Shown in pieces: positions 17,733-26,639 of a stretch of DNA of 64,000 nt. The notes beneath the pieces were generated by a model. That model was not told the DNA's origin, searched no databases, and saw nothing but the letters and a program-made list of their open reading frames with translations. The stretch is from CAZOOW01 sp964581535 (GTDB lineage: Bacteria; Patescibacteriota; Saccharimonadia; Saccharimonadales; Saccharimonadaceae), in NCBI GenBank assembly GCA_964581535.1, contig CAZOOW010000004.1:1-64000 (forward strand), read 5' to 3'. Position numbers and translations under genes: made by a program. Every line of letters begins with the position of its first letter. Position 1 is the stretch's first letter.

Positions 17733-18515
17733 TTACGAAATCAGGCTAGCGGTGATTGCTTCAAGTGGTTTTTTTGGACTCCATAGCAGGTAGCTTGCGG
17801 CCTGCGTCGCCACGGACCCTCGCCATATAAGCATTGGTTCATCCCAGGAAGTAGTAGTCACGCTACCAGCATGAGCTACTAGGAGCTGATTATGGTGAAA
17901 CGTGACGAGTGTTACTGGATAGGTAATGGTGAATTTATGAAGCGCCTCGACGAGATGTATTAGCTGCATCGAAAAACTAAGGATAATCGGGTAGTACACG
18001 CTCTGAAAATATTTCTGTAACTGTGCAAATGAAAGAACGAGAGTGGTTTTTTCACGTTCGGCTATTTTTTGAGATGCGTTACGCAGCAAGTCAGCAGCGT
18101 CTCGAGTAATGACTAATTGAGTTGGGCATTCTAGCAGCTGTTCTAGAGCGATTGCTGTTTCACTGTTCTTCCCGCTGTCGCCTATTAAGAGCGTCACGTC
18201 GGACCATTCGCATGCGGCACGTAGCTCACTATGCCCCTCTTTGCTCAGGCCGCCGGATGGGTTGCTCGGAAGGAATATGGCATCCGTCGCAGTAACCGGC
18301 ACCGCTGCTTTCAGAGCATCCGGCAGTGCTGCTCTGACTTGTCCGGCACCTAGGCGTTTCGCCAATTCATATCCATCGCGCACGGCGATGAAACCGAGTT
18401 TATTGCCGCCGACAATCAACAGCTTACCGGCATGCGAGATCTGTTCCGGTTTGCTCCATTCTATCTCGGGAAAGAGTGGCTTAGAAGGGTCTTGCTTGGT
18501 CCAATATGTATGCAT
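17733..18515 (-). CDS. YjeF C-terminal / NAD(P)HX dehydratase-like kinase-fold protein
   Basis: This 260-residue protein begins MHTYWTKQDPSK. The segment KLLIVGGNKLGFIAVRDGYELAKRLGAGQVRAALP (split: KLLIVGGNKLG, then GAGQVRAALPDALK) and GDSGKNSETAIALEQLL resemble the ribokinase-fold domain of YjeF-type NAD(P)H-hydrate dehydratases. The classical C-terminal ATP motif is not clear, so activity is uncertain. The start is set at 18515 by a good Shine-Dalgarno (AAGGGA) inside the end of the HAD gene, a 35-nt overlap. It is the last gene of the xth-HAD-kinase operon. Confidence 0.6.
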   Translation of the reverse strand: MHTYWTKQDPSKPLFPEIEWSKPEQISHAGKLLIVGGNKLGFIAVRDGYELAKRLGAGQVRAALPDALKAAVPVTATDAIFLPSNPSGGLSKEGHSELRAACEWSDVTLLIGDSGKNSETAIALEQLLECPTQLVITRDAADLLRNASQKIAEREKTTLVLSFAQLQKYFQSVYYPIILSFSMQLIHLVEALHKFTITYPVTLVTFHHNQLLVAHAGSVTTTSWDEPMLIWRGSVATQAASYLLWSPKKPLEAITASLIS

Positions 18516-19209
18516 CTTTTCCCTTCGACATCTCATAAATGACATTTTTTCGCTCGATGACGATGTGCCATCCATTATCACGGGCTTTTTGAGCAAGTTC
18601 GAAGGTAGGATTGAACGCAACGGGATTTTGTACCATTGCAAGCATGCCGACATCGCCGTTGCTATCTCCTACCGCCCAGCTCTCTTCTAGCGATAGATTG
18701 TGTTTTTCGATAAACGCGTTCAACAGGACGTCTTTTCCGGTATGTGTTTTAGTGATCTTGCCGGTAAAAAATTCTTCGCCACGCTCCCACGTTTGACCAA
18801 TCCAGTCGTCAAACCCGTATTTCTGTGCAAAGGGCTCTACGAGTTCGACTTGTGAGCCTGAAATTGCAATAAGGAAATAGCCTTTTTGTTTCAGTTCCTT
18901 GAGAAGCTCCCTAGTATACACATATACATCATCGGCCTTGGCTTCTATGACACGTCTTGCCGCCTCTTCATAATCAGAAATTTTCAACATTGCTACCTGT
19001 TCGTCGAGTCGTGATGTGAGTACCAGCTCAAATTCTTCAAATGCGTTACCATGCAAGCGGTGTCGCCATTCGCGCATTTTTTCGTTAGCCTTCTCGATAA
19101 GTTCAGGATCGAGCACGTCCATTTTCATCAGCTCAAAAACAACTTCCCGGTATAGCCCGCTTCTAAATAACGTTCCGTCTATATCAAATGCAGCAAACTT
19201 CTTTTTCAT
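18481..19209 (-). CDS. HAD-superfamily phosphatase (SerB/HAD-IB-like)
   Basis: This 242-residue protein has motif I AAFDIDGTLF, motif II ISGS, a Lys in TGKDVLLNAF and motif IV GDSNGDVGML, as in phosphoserine phosphatase-like HAD-IB enzymes. The cap is inserted between motifs I and II. Substrate unknown. ATG 19209 is preferred to the TTG one codon upstream. It lies 10 nt after xth in the same direction and overlaps the kinase-like gene. Confidence 0.85.
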   Translation of the reverse strand: MKKKFAAFDIDGTLFRSGLYREVVFELMKMDVLDPELIEKANEKMREWRHRLHGNAFEEFELVLTSRLDEQVAMLKISDYEEAARRVIEAKADDVYVYTRELLKELKQKGYFLIAISGSQVELVEPFAQKYGFDDWIGQTWERGEEFFTGKITKTHTGKDVLLNAFIEKHNLSLEESWAVGDSNGDVGMLAMVQNPVAFNPTFELAQKARDNGWHIVIERKNVIYEMSKGKDAYILDQARPF

Positions 19210-19219
19210 CAAATCACTT

Positions 19220-20020
19220 TCATGCTTTTACATTAATACTGACGGGACAATGGTCTGATCCCATGACGTCAGCATGTATCGTTGGGCTGTTAACATTTGC
19301 TGCGATAGACCTACTGGCTAACCAGTAGTCAATGCGCCAGCCGACATTTCGAGCCCGGGCATTTGCCCAGTGAGTCCACCATGTATAGGCGTCGGTTTTA
19401 TCTGGATATGCCGCGCGGAATGTGTCAACAAATCCAGCATCGAGATAGTCTTGAAAACGTTCTCGCTCTTCGTCAGTAAACCCGTGTTTGCCTATATTTG
19501 GTTTCGGATTCGCGAGGTCGATTTCCTGGTGCGCTACGTTCATATCGCCGCAATAAAGCACTGGTTTAGTTTTTTCGAGTTCTTTCAAATATGCTAAACA
19601 TGCTCGGTCCCAGCTATCGTATCGAAGGCTTAACCGGCTTAAGTCTCCTTTGCTGTTCGGCGTGTAGCAGGTCACGACCCAGTACTTATCAAATTCAGCA
19701 GCGATAATCCGACCTTCACTATTGGGGTCTCCATACGTGTCACCCGTTACACCATAGGTTTCTATAATATCTTCAGGAAAGCCATCAATATACCGAATTG
19801 CTTTGACTTTTGAAAAAATTGCCGTTCCACTATAGCCTTTTTTCACTGCGCTAAAAAAATGTTCGTGATACTGAGGAAAATCTATCTCAAACTGACCGCG
19901 CTCAGCTTTGGTTTCTTGAAGGCATAAGATATCCGGATCATGCTCGGTGATGAACTGTTGCAACGCACCTTTATTCAAAACTGCCCGTATTCCGTTCACA
20001 TTCCAGCTGTAGAGTCTCAT
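19220..20020 (-). CDS. xth: exonuclease III family AP endonuclease
   Basis: This 266-residue enzyme has WNVNGIRA, the metal-binding Glu in CLQETKAE, CGDMNVAHQEIDL, the NVGWRIDYWLAS region and the terminal catalytic MGSDHCPVS. It cleaves abasic sites in base-excision repair. TATACT (20027-20032) ends 6 nt before ATG 20020, which therefore is chosen over an upstream in-frame start. First gene of the operon with the HAD phosphatase and the YjeF-like protein. Confidence 0.95.
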   Translation of the reverse strand: MRLYSWNVNGIRAVLNKGALQQFITEHDPDILCLQETKAERGQFEIDFPQYHEHFFSAVKKGYSGTAIFSKVKAIRYIDGFPEDIIETYGVTGDTYGDPNSEGRIIAAEFDKYWVVTCYTPNSKGDLSRLSLRYDSWDRACLAYLKELEKTKPVLYCGDMNVAHQEIDLANPKPNIGKHGFTDEERERFQDYLDAGFVDTFRAAYPDKTDAYTWWTHWANARARNVGWRIDYWLASRSIAANVNSPTIHADVMGSDHCPVSINVKA

Positions 20021-20111
20021 GTCACCAGTATACGTGATATTGTAAAAATATATCAAAGGTGTTAAAATAACTTTGCATTTTTATCTGTTCCTACGACATG
20101 AAGGGATGAAG

Positions 20112-20327
20112 ATGGGCGCTGAGAATGACATGTCGCCTCAGGCGATTGCAGCTAGGTGGGAGGAAGACGTCCGTCGTGCACAAAATTTGATGGATGCACG
20201 TGAGGCGCGTCTGGCGGCTGAGCGCGAAGCTCCTAAGCCTGAGCAAACCCCTCGACCGGCTCGTTCCGGACCTGGTGCACAGGCTGCGCCGCGCAATCAC
20301 CGATTTGTTGGTGTGAAGCTTGGCTGA
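20112..20327 (+). CDS. small Ala/Arg/Pro-rich protein of unknown function
   Basis: This 71-residue protein starts MGAENDMSPQ. It has a charged helix (about 8-45, many A/E/R) and a Pro/Ala-rich tail ending RFVGVKLG. GAAGGG lies 6 nt before ATG 20112, which favours this start over TTG 20073 or ATG 20106. It precedes pyrH by 67 nt with a strong GC hairpin in between. No family recognised. Confidence 0.45.
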   Translation: MGAENDMSPQAIAARWEEDVRRAQNLMDAREARLAAEREAPKPEQTPRPARSGPGAQAAPRNHRFVGVKLG

Positions 20328-20343
20328 GCATCCACCAACTATG

Positions 20344-20363
20344 GCCCCGGGCTTGCCCGGGGC
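20344..20363. terminator. GC-rich hairpin between small ORF and pyrH
   Basis: GCCCCGGG and CCCGGGGC pair perfectly (8 bp) around CTTG. There is no T-tract after it, so it may be a pause or RNA-stability hairpin at the end of the 20112-20327 message rather than a true intrinsic terminator. The pyrH promoter follows 20 nt later. Confidence 0.4.
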
Positions 20364-20394
20364 ACTTCCATTGATGTCGCGGTATACTATCTGT

Positions 20395-21096
20395 ATGTAT
20401 AAACGAATTCTTCTAAAACTATCTGGCGAACAGCTACAGGGTGAAAAAACGAAAGGCTTCGACGCGGATCGGGCAAGGTGGATAGCCGACCAGCTCAAGC
20501 CGCTTATCAGACACACACAAATCATCATCATGGTTGGTGGTGGAAACTTTGTACGTGGCGGTGAGGTGCAAGACGACTCAATCAAGCGAGTTACAGCAGA
20601 TAATGCAGGTATGCTCTCGACGTTAATTAACGCGACATTGCTGGCTGATGTGTTTAATGCATCTAGTGTACCTGCGAGAGCGCTCAGCAACATTGAAGCG
20701 AATCAAGTTGTCGATCAATATACATATCGTCGCGCGTTGTCCCATTTATCAAAAAACCGTATCGTCATCGTGGGCGGAGGTATTGGTCGACCGTATCTTA
20801 CGACGGACACTGCTGCCCTGTCGCTGGCACTTGAACTGGACTGTGACATAGTTATAAAAACAACCAAAGTCGATGGTGTCTATGACAAAGATCCTATGAA
20901 GCATGATGATGCGAAGAAACTAGACAGCTTATCGCATGAGGACGCGCTGCTTAACGAAGATATCTCGGTCATGGACAAGGCTGCACTGTCACTCGCATTG
21001 GAGCAAAAAAAACCACTTATCATCTGCGATCTGTTAACGGACGGCAATATTGCCCGAGCCGTTCGCGGCGAAGATGTAGGTACGCTTGTTCAATAG
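20395..21096 (+). CDS. pyrH: uridylate kinase
   Basis: This 233-residue UMP kinase of the amino-acid-kinase fold has KRILLKLSGEQLQGE at the N-terminus, MVGGGNFVRG, RVTADNAGMLSTLINA and the C-terminal ATP/UMP region KTTKVDGVYDKDP. It makes UDP for RNA and sugar-nucleotide synthesis. The start at 20395 is set by the family N-terminus and by TATACT (20383-20388), 6 nt upstream. Its 3' end overlaps the converging smpB by 7 nt. Confidence 0.96.
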   Translation: MYKRILLKLSGEQLQGEKTKGFDADRARWIADQLKPLIRHTQIIIMVGGGNFVRGGEVQDDSIKRVTADNAGMLSTLINATLLADVFNASSVPARALSNIEANQVVDQYTYRRALSHLSKNRIVIVGGGIGRPYLTTDTAALSLALELDCDIVIKTTKVDGVYDKDPMKHDDAKKLDSLSHEDALLNEDISVMDKAALSLALEQKKPLIICDLLTDGNIARAVRGEDVGTLVQ

Positions 21097-21545
21097 CTTC
21101 GACGTGAGTCACGTTCGGTATCACGTTTTTTGATAGCCTGTCTTTTATCGTATCTTTTTTTACCTTTTCCAACGGCGATAACGAGTTTTATATATCTGCC
21201 TGATGCTAATAGTTTGGTAGGGACAATGCTCATTCCCTGCTTTTTACGTTCCGTAAGTTGTTCGATCTCACGCCGTTTTGCGAGCAGCTTTCGCGGCGAT
21301 GAATCGACAGTTCGCGAGCCGCTCGTACCTTTCTCGTTAATTTTCAGGCTAAAACTCGCATTATGTAGCCAGAGCTCGCCAGCTCGGAGCTGCACATAAC
21401 TGCCTTTGAGCTGAATATGCCCGTCTCGTGCTGCCCTAACTTCCCGACCGTTTAAACGTAGGCCAACCACAAGTTCATCCCCGAGCTCATAGTCATAGCG
21501 AGCTCGTCTATTGACGACTACCGGTGGTTTTGGCTGTTTTTTCAT
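21090..21545 (-). CDS. smpB: SsrA-binding protein SmpB
   Basis: This 151-residue protein has NRRARYDYELGDELVVGLRLNGREV, the SYVQ/ELWLHNA beta-barrel strands and a basic C-terminal tail (KGKKRYDKRQAIKKRD) that enters the ribosome decoding centre. It works with tmRNA in ribosome rescue; I find no tmRNA in the window. An extended -10 (TGGTACAAT) ends 9 nt before the ATG. Confidence 0.96.
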   Translation of the reverse strand: MKKQPKPPVVVNRRARYDYELGDELVVGLRLNGREVRAARDGHIQLKGSYVQLRAGELWLHNASFSLKINEKGTSGSRTVDSSPRKLLAKRREIEQLTERKKQGMSIVPTKLLASGRYIKLVIAVGKGKKRYDKRQAIKKRDTERDSRRSY

Positions 21546-21599
21546 ACCATACTCATTGTACCAGAGGTAGTCTCGAGATGTAGTACACTAGAAATAGTT

Positions 21600-23135
21600 A
21601 TGGATACAACTAAAAACCGTGATGAGCTAAACGAGATTATCCCGGGTGTCGTTGAGGCGTATGAGTCGCTGAAAACGAAAAACGGTATGGGAATCTACAC
21701 CAGCAACGGTTCGTTTTATAACCACACGTTTTTTGGCCGCGATAACGCAATGGCGGCGAAATTCGTCACTGACTTCGATCACGCGGTGACGCGAGAGACT
21801 ATCATCGCGCTCGCTTCGTTGCAAGGTACCGAGGACAATCCGGTGACTCAAGAGGCTCTCGGACGCATACACCATGAATATCGCGATCTAAAAACATGGC
21901 AAGGCAGTTGGTTAGAGCGACGGGTTATCAAATTTTTCCTCCCCCGATGGGGCGGCAGCAACAAACAACTACTCACCTACTACGCGCTCGATACGACAGC
22001 ACTTTTTATTCGACTTGTTAACAAATACGTTAAACGGGTCGATAAATCGTTGCTTGATCATGTGATAACCAACCAAAGCGGTGAAAAGTATACTATCGCC
22101 GAAGCACTGGCCAGGGCAGCAGATTGGATGTGCTCACAGGTCGATGAAACGAATCACCTTGTTGCGTATCGCACCAATCCAAAAGCGCTACCATATCAAA
22201 CGTTTCAGGACAGCTCGACTGCTTTTCCGCGTCCGGATGGAAGTCTGGCGAATTTTCGAGCACCAATTGCCTTCACTGAAATACAAGCCTTTGCTATAGA
22301 TGCGCTGGACGACGCGACACGCCTGCTTAGCCATCATGATCGACGACATCAGTGGCAGGATGTTTCGAACAAAATGCGTCATGCCCTGCTCCGAAATTTT
22401 TGGAGCGATGATATAGACTTTTTCGGAAGTGCTATCGATAAAGTTGGGCTAGTGGAAATGCCCGCGGTAGCTGCCGGGTGGACGCTAAATACCTCTTTTT
22501 GGGACGAGCTGGATGACGATATGTATCGTCACACAGTGTCTGCTATCGTTACCAAGCTGTTTTCGGAAGAGTTCCTGACGCCAGTCGGACTGCGGACTCG
22601 CTCTCTGACGGCACCGCAACCACTACCGGGCGTGGTTGAGTACCATGGCAGACTAAGTGTCTGGCCGATGTTTACTTTTATGGTAATTGAAGGCCTGCGT
22701 CGTCATCGCCTACATCGTCTAGCTGAGCAGCTAGAAAACCGTTTGATTAATGGTATTAACGCTAGCGGAGAGTTTGAAGAATTTTTTGTGGTTGATGGGG
22801 GTGGCCATCTGCTGAAATCTGTCAAAGGCTCCCGAGCAGAGGTCAAGGTTGATGCCCAAATGTACCCTGAAAAATACATAGCATTTACCGTCATCCCTTC
22901 TATGGTACTTGCTAAGCGAGCACACAACAAAAAACATACATGGCCGAGCACGTCCTCTACTTGGCGTAACGAGCTGGAGGATGAGGTTTTGTCCCGCATT
23001 GACAATGTTGAGCGTGTTGAGCCTGGAAAAGCTCGAGACACGGTTCCTGCAGTCATACCTACAAAGTTTCGTCGCGTTCGAGGGAACTTACGAACGATGT
23101 CGTATTTTCTTAGTGAATATAAGAGGATGAAATGA
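21600..23135 (+). CDS. glycoside hydrolase of the glycogen-debranching (alpha/alpha)6 type
   Basis: This 511-residue protein carries segments typical of amylo-alpha-1,6-glucosidase-like (alpha/alpha)6 barrels: YNHTFFGRDNAMAAKFV, a DTTALFIRLV region, TFQDSSTAFPRPDG, AFTEIQAFAIDALDDATRLL, and a late FEEFFVVDGGG. No signal peptide, so it is cytoplasmic. TACACT lies 10 nt before the ATG. Its stop overlaps the start of the downstream GT4 by 4 nt, so the two enzymes probably act on the same glucan or sugar. Confidence 0.75.
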   Translation: MDTTKNRDELNEIIPGVVEAYESLKTKNGMGIYTSNGSFYNHTFFGRDNAMAAKFVTDFDHAVTRETIIALASLQGTEDNPVTQEALGRIHHEYRDLKTWQGSWLERRVIKFFLPRWGGSNKQLLTYYALDTTALFIRLVNKYVKRVDKSLLDHVITNQSGEKYTIAEALARAADWMCSQVDETNHLVAYRTNPKALPYQTFQDSSTAFPRPDGSLANFRAPIAFTEIQAFAIDALDDATRLLSHHDRRHQWQDVSNKMRHALLRNFWSDDIDFFGSAIDKVGLVEMPAVAAGWTLNTSFWDELDDDMYRHTVSAIVTKLFSEEFLTPVGLRTRSLTAPQPLPGVVEYHGRLSVWPMFTFMVIEGLRRHRLHRLAEQLENRLINGINASGEFEEFFVVDGGGHLLKSVKGSRAEVKVDAQMYPEKYIAFTVIPSMVLAKRAHNKKHTWPSTSSTWRNELEDEVLSRIDNVERVEPGKARDTVPAVIPTKFRRVRGNLRTMSYFLSEYKRMK

Positions 23136-24133
23136 TGCGAATTACCCAAGTATCCGAAAGCACATTTACCGTAAAGGGGCACGGCGTACATACGGCTTTT
23201 ATGGAGCTCACTGCAGCGCTGAAAAAACACCCTGGATTGCTGGTGCAAGTGAATAAATTCGGCAATGCCGATATCACACATATTCATACAGTAGGTGCAT
23301 TTTCCCTTGCGTTTCTACTTTTCAGTGGCGGTCGAAAAATTGTTTCGGCCCATGTGGTGCCGGAGTCCCTGCGGGGGAGTATTGTTGGTGCAAATATTTG
23401 GATGCCAGTGGCACGGTGGTATTTACGATGGTTTTATAACCGAGCCGATGTTGTTTTGGCTGTGTCTGACGCGACAAAAAAAGAGCTCATTCGACTTGGG
23501 GTCAGATCGCCTATCGAAGTCGTCTATAATCTCATAGATACGGATAAATATCACACGACGAAGCAAGATACGTTACGTGCGCGAAAACACCTTGGCATAA
23601 CGGACAAGGAATGGGTTGTCGTCAGTGCCGGTCAGGTGCAACCGAGAAAGCGAATAGACAGTTTCGTTGCCGCTGCAGCTAAATGTCCTGATATGAAGTT
23701 CATATGGGTTGGTGGCATGCCATTCGGAAAGTTGGCGGCGGATAATCATGCTATGCAAAGTGCTATCGACAATGCTCCAAACAACGTTTTGTTTACAGGA
23801 GTGCTTGAGCACGAAAGAGTCAGACCATACTACCAAGCCGCAGATGTGTTTTGGTTGCCTTCAGCGCAAGAAACGTTCGGGCTAGTTGTTGTCGAAGCGG
23901 CCGCTAGTGGGCTGCCGGTTGTTTTACGAGATATTCCGGACTACAAAGAGACGTTCTCTGAAAATGCGGTGATGGGAAATGAAGAAAATTTTGTCGATTT
24001 GCTGCGGCGGCTACGTGATGATAAAGCATTTTACGCCACTCAAAAGAAAAAAGCCGGAGAGATAGTACGACAATTTGGTCCAGAAAACGGCGTCAAGCGC
24101 GTTCTGCAAGTATATAAAGAGTTGATTCGTTAA
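23132..24133 (+). CDS. GT4-family glycosyltransferase
   Basis: This 333-residue GT-B fold enzyme has SAGQVQPRKRIDSFVAA at the start of the nucleotide-sugar domain, LPSAQETFGLVVVEAAASGLPVV with the EX7E motif, and an N-terminal domain with ADITHIHTVGAF. Donor and acceptor unknown. It is translationally coupled to the glycoside hydrolase upstream (ATGATG at the overlap). Confidence 0.88.
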   Translation: MMRITQVSESTFTVKGHGVHTAFMELTAALKKHPGLLVQVNKFGNADITHIHTVGAFSLAFLLFSGGRKIVSAHVVPESLRGSIVGANIWMPVARWYLRWFYNRADVVLAVSDATKKELIRLGVRSPIEVVYNLIDTDKYHTTKQDTLRARKHLGITDKEWVVVSAGQVQPRKRIDSFVAAAAKCPDMKFIWVGGMPFGKLAADNHAMQSAIDNAPNNVLFTGVLEHERVRPYYQAADVFWLPSAQETFGLVVVEAAASGLPVVLRDIPDYKETFSENAVMGNEENFVDLLRRLRDDKAFYATQKKKAGEIVRQFGPENGVKRVLQVYKELIR

Positions 24134-24155
24134 AGGGTCTCGCGCCTAGCTTTGC

Positions 24156-25247
24156 CTATTCGTTTTCTGCGTCGCGAAACGTGTCTTTAACGGTGTTCCA
24201 TATACTCGGATCGCCGTGTACTTTGCGCCAGTACCACCATTCACCGCCCCACGTATAGATTTCTTTTTTTCCAATCTCTCTGGCGAAGAGGACATTGTCT
24301 TTAATCTGCCATGGACTCATAGAGATGTCCTGCTCCTGTATACTCAAGTCTTTTGTGTCTCTCGGCCCCCATGGCTCGAGTTGCAGCTCGTGTATGTAGA
24401 TATCGCGGCCTGTCATAGCCTTAATAACGACGGCTCGGGCCCGATGATACCAGATAGGAGTGGGGTAGATGATATAGTTTTTTGAGGGAAAAATCTTTTC
24501 GTTCCAGACGACACGGTAGACGGAATAACCAAATTTGTCAGGCCATGGCCCAAATACGGGAAGCCCATGCTGATCACTGAGACTCATCCAGACCGGTTTC
24601 TTGGTGATTGCCTTCACCATATCGTATTCCTCCTGGAGACGGACCCTGTCGGCTCGGTCGCACATACCGAACCAGTCATTTTTTCCTTCATTCTCAAGCT
24701 GCCAGTTTATAACCGTAGGATTGTTCTCGTAGCGTTTCACGACAGTTTTGATGTAGCTGTACATCGCTTGCTTCCAGGCTCCTCCAACGAGCATATTTGC
24801 CCACTGCGGCTGATGACACTCCGGCCAGCGCGGTTGACGTAGTCCGATGGCGAGACTGACGGTCGCTCCCCGTTTTGCAGCTTCTTCTATTTGCCAATCA
24901 AGTGTTGAGAAGTCGTGCGTCCCACGAACCGGCTCGTGCAGATCCCAGTAACTCATCAGCCGGTAGTGTTTGATCTGCATATCATCAAGAAGTGCTAAGT
25001 AGTTCGCTTTCCAGTCGAGACCAAGCTCTTTGGCGCGTTTTTCCGAAAAACTTACACCAAACTGGGGGTTCTTAACTGGCGGAAAGATTATTGGGTTCCA
25101 GAGCGGGGCGCTATACATAAGAACGAGTAACGTTCCAATGACGACGATTAGCCAGTGCCACCATCTTGACGGAAGATATTTTTGCCACAATGGCTGATGA
25201 TAAGCTTTTTTTACGGTTTTTTTACGTTTTTTCTGAGGTTTTTTCAT
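24156..25247 (-). CDS. membrane-anchored glycoside hydrolase (clan GH-A-like)
   Basis: This 363-residue protein has a very basic N-terminus, one TM helix (about 31-50) and an extracellular TIM-barrel-like domain. Likely acid/base is E187 in WQLENEGKN (the Asn-Glu pair of clan GH-A); the nucleophile candidate is E287 or E291 in IHELQLEPWG. Many Trp residues suggest carbohydrate stacking. It lies between two GT4 genes. For an episymbiont, cutting host or own surface glycans is possible (inference). Confidence 0.7.
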   Translation of the reverse strand: MKKPQKKRKKTVKKAYHQPLWQKYLPSRWWHWLIVVIGTLLVLMYSAPLWNPIIFPPVKNPQFGVSFSEKRAKELGLDWKANYLALLDDMQIKHYRLMSYWDLHEPVRGTHDFSTLDWQIEEAAKRGATVSLAIGLRQPRWPECHQPQWANMLVGGAWKQAMYSYIKTVVKRYENNPTVINWQLENEGKNDWFGMCDRADRVRLQEEYDMVKAITKKPVWMSLSDQHGLPVFGPWPDKFGYSVYRVVWNEKIFPSKNYIIYPTPIWYHRARAVVIKAMTGRDIYIHELQLEPWGPRDTKDLSIQEQDISMSPWQIKDNVLFAREIGKKEIYTWGGEWWYWRKVHGDPSIWNTVKDTFRDAENE

Positions 25248-25343
25248 AAGCGTTATTTGATTTTAAGTGTAGCCTACCATATAGGAATTTGCCAGTCGTA
25301 TACCTCAAAGCCAGTGGCAAAATGCTATACTAGTCCTCAAGAA

Positions 25344-26639
25344 ATGAAAATAGGATTATTCACCGACACCTATCTGCCGTCTATTAATGGCGTCGTTTTC
25401 GTTGTTGATTCTCTGAAGCGTGAGCTTGAAGAACTCGGCCACGAGGTCTATGTGTTTTGCCCTGCCAGTTCGCTACGCCGCGGTAAGTATGTTGAAGAGC
25501 TAGAAGAAGACGAGCGGGTTATTCGGTTCCCGAGCGTGAAAGGCGCTTTTTATGATGACTATGACACAAGCATATTCTTTCCGCCGCTCGTACTGTCCCG
25601 AGTTCGCGAGCTAGAGCTCGATATCATCCATATCTTTACACCTGGTCAGGTAGGCCTGATGGGGATACAAGCTGCTTGGCGCACTGAAACCCCAATGGTT
25701 ATCCAGCACTGCACAGATATCTATGAGTTCGTTGAGCATTATCCGGCTGTGCTGCCAGGCGCTTTAGCGTTACTAGGTATTATCATGCCGTTTACTGTCA
25801 AGCTTGGTGGAAAAGATATGCGTGAAATCCTTAAACTCTACCGTCCGCGCCGCGGCGTAACTCGCTGGAACCAGGATATTATCGAAAAAGCCGTTACTAT
25901 CGTCTACAGCCGAGCAGACGCGGTTATAACACTGAGCCGAAAGAGTCGTGACCAGCTTATTGGCTGGCAGACCGAAGACCGATATCGATATCCCGTTGTC
26001 ATGATGCCAAACGGTGTCACGCCGATTCCAAAAGCGACTAAGTCGGATATCCAAGCATTCAAAATGAATTGGGGTATTGATAGCGATGATGAGGTATTTG
26101 GGTTTGTAGGACGTCTAGGTGAGGAAAAGAACTTGCCGTTACTAATCGAAGCGCTCGGGTATGTTCTAGAGGCGCGTCCAAAAGCACGACTACTTTTCGT
26201 TGGTGATTTTGAATTCCGAGAGGAGCTGGAGCAAATGGCACGCGAAACTGATTATTCGCAGCGGATAACATTTACCGGCGCATTGCAGCGAGAAAAACTT
26301 GGCGTTGCCTTCGGGGCGATGAAACTATTCACCTTCCCTTCCATGAAAGACACACAGGCGTGGGTGTTGCATGAAGCCACCCAGTTCGGGCTACCGGTAG
26401 TGATGTGTGATCCAAACCTTTCTGAAGTCGTTTTCGACGGTAAAAATGGTGCTATCGTTGAAAATTCTCCATCGGCGTTTGCAGATGCTATTGTTGATCT
26501 ACTCTCGGATGATAAAAAATACGCAGCCTATAGTGAGCAGAGTAAAAAAAATGCCAGCAAATTTACCGTACGGGGTCAGGTTGGAAAGCTAGAAAAACTC
26601 TACGAAGAAGTGCTGAACGAACGAGCTCGCCGGTTATAG
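25344..26639 (+). CDS. GT4-family glycosyltransferase
   Basis: This 431-residue GT-B enzyme begins MKIGLFTDTYLPSINGVV, the classic N-terminus of UgtP/monoglucosyldiacylglycerol-synthase and mannosyltransferase relatives. It has VGRLGEEKNLPLLIEAL and SMKDTQAWVLHEATQFGLPVVM. A glycolipid or cell-wall glycan product is likely. ATG 25344 is chosen by the family start; an extended -10 (TGCTATACT, 25323-25331) is 12 nt upstream, and a 54-residue upstream extension is rejected. Confidence 0.88.
   Translation: MKIGLFTDTYLPSINGVVFVVDSLKRELEELGHEVYVFCPASSLRRGKYVEELEEDERVIRFPSVKGAFYDDYDTSIFFPPLVLSRVRELELDIIHIFTPGQVGLMGIQAAWRTETPMVIQHCTDIYEFVEHYPAVLPGALALLGIIMPFTVKLGGKDMREILKLYRPRRGVTRWNQDIIEKAVTIVYSRADAVITLSRKSRDQLIGWQTEDRYRYPVVMMPNGVTPIPKATKSDIQAFKMNWGIDSDDEVFGFVGRLGEEKNLPLLIEALGYVLEARPKARLLFVGDFEFREELEQMARETDYSQRITFTGALQREKLGVAFGAMKLFTFPSMKDTQAWVLHEATQFGLPVVMCDPNLSEVVFDGKNGAIVENSPSAFADAIVDLLSDDKKYAAYSEQSKKNASKFTVRGQVGKLEKLYEEVLNERARRL

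Noticed and set aside
18516..18653. 46-residue N-terminal extension of the YjeF-like protein
   Set aside because: It is out-of-frame HAD gene sequence; the internal ATG at 18515 has a strong ribosome site.
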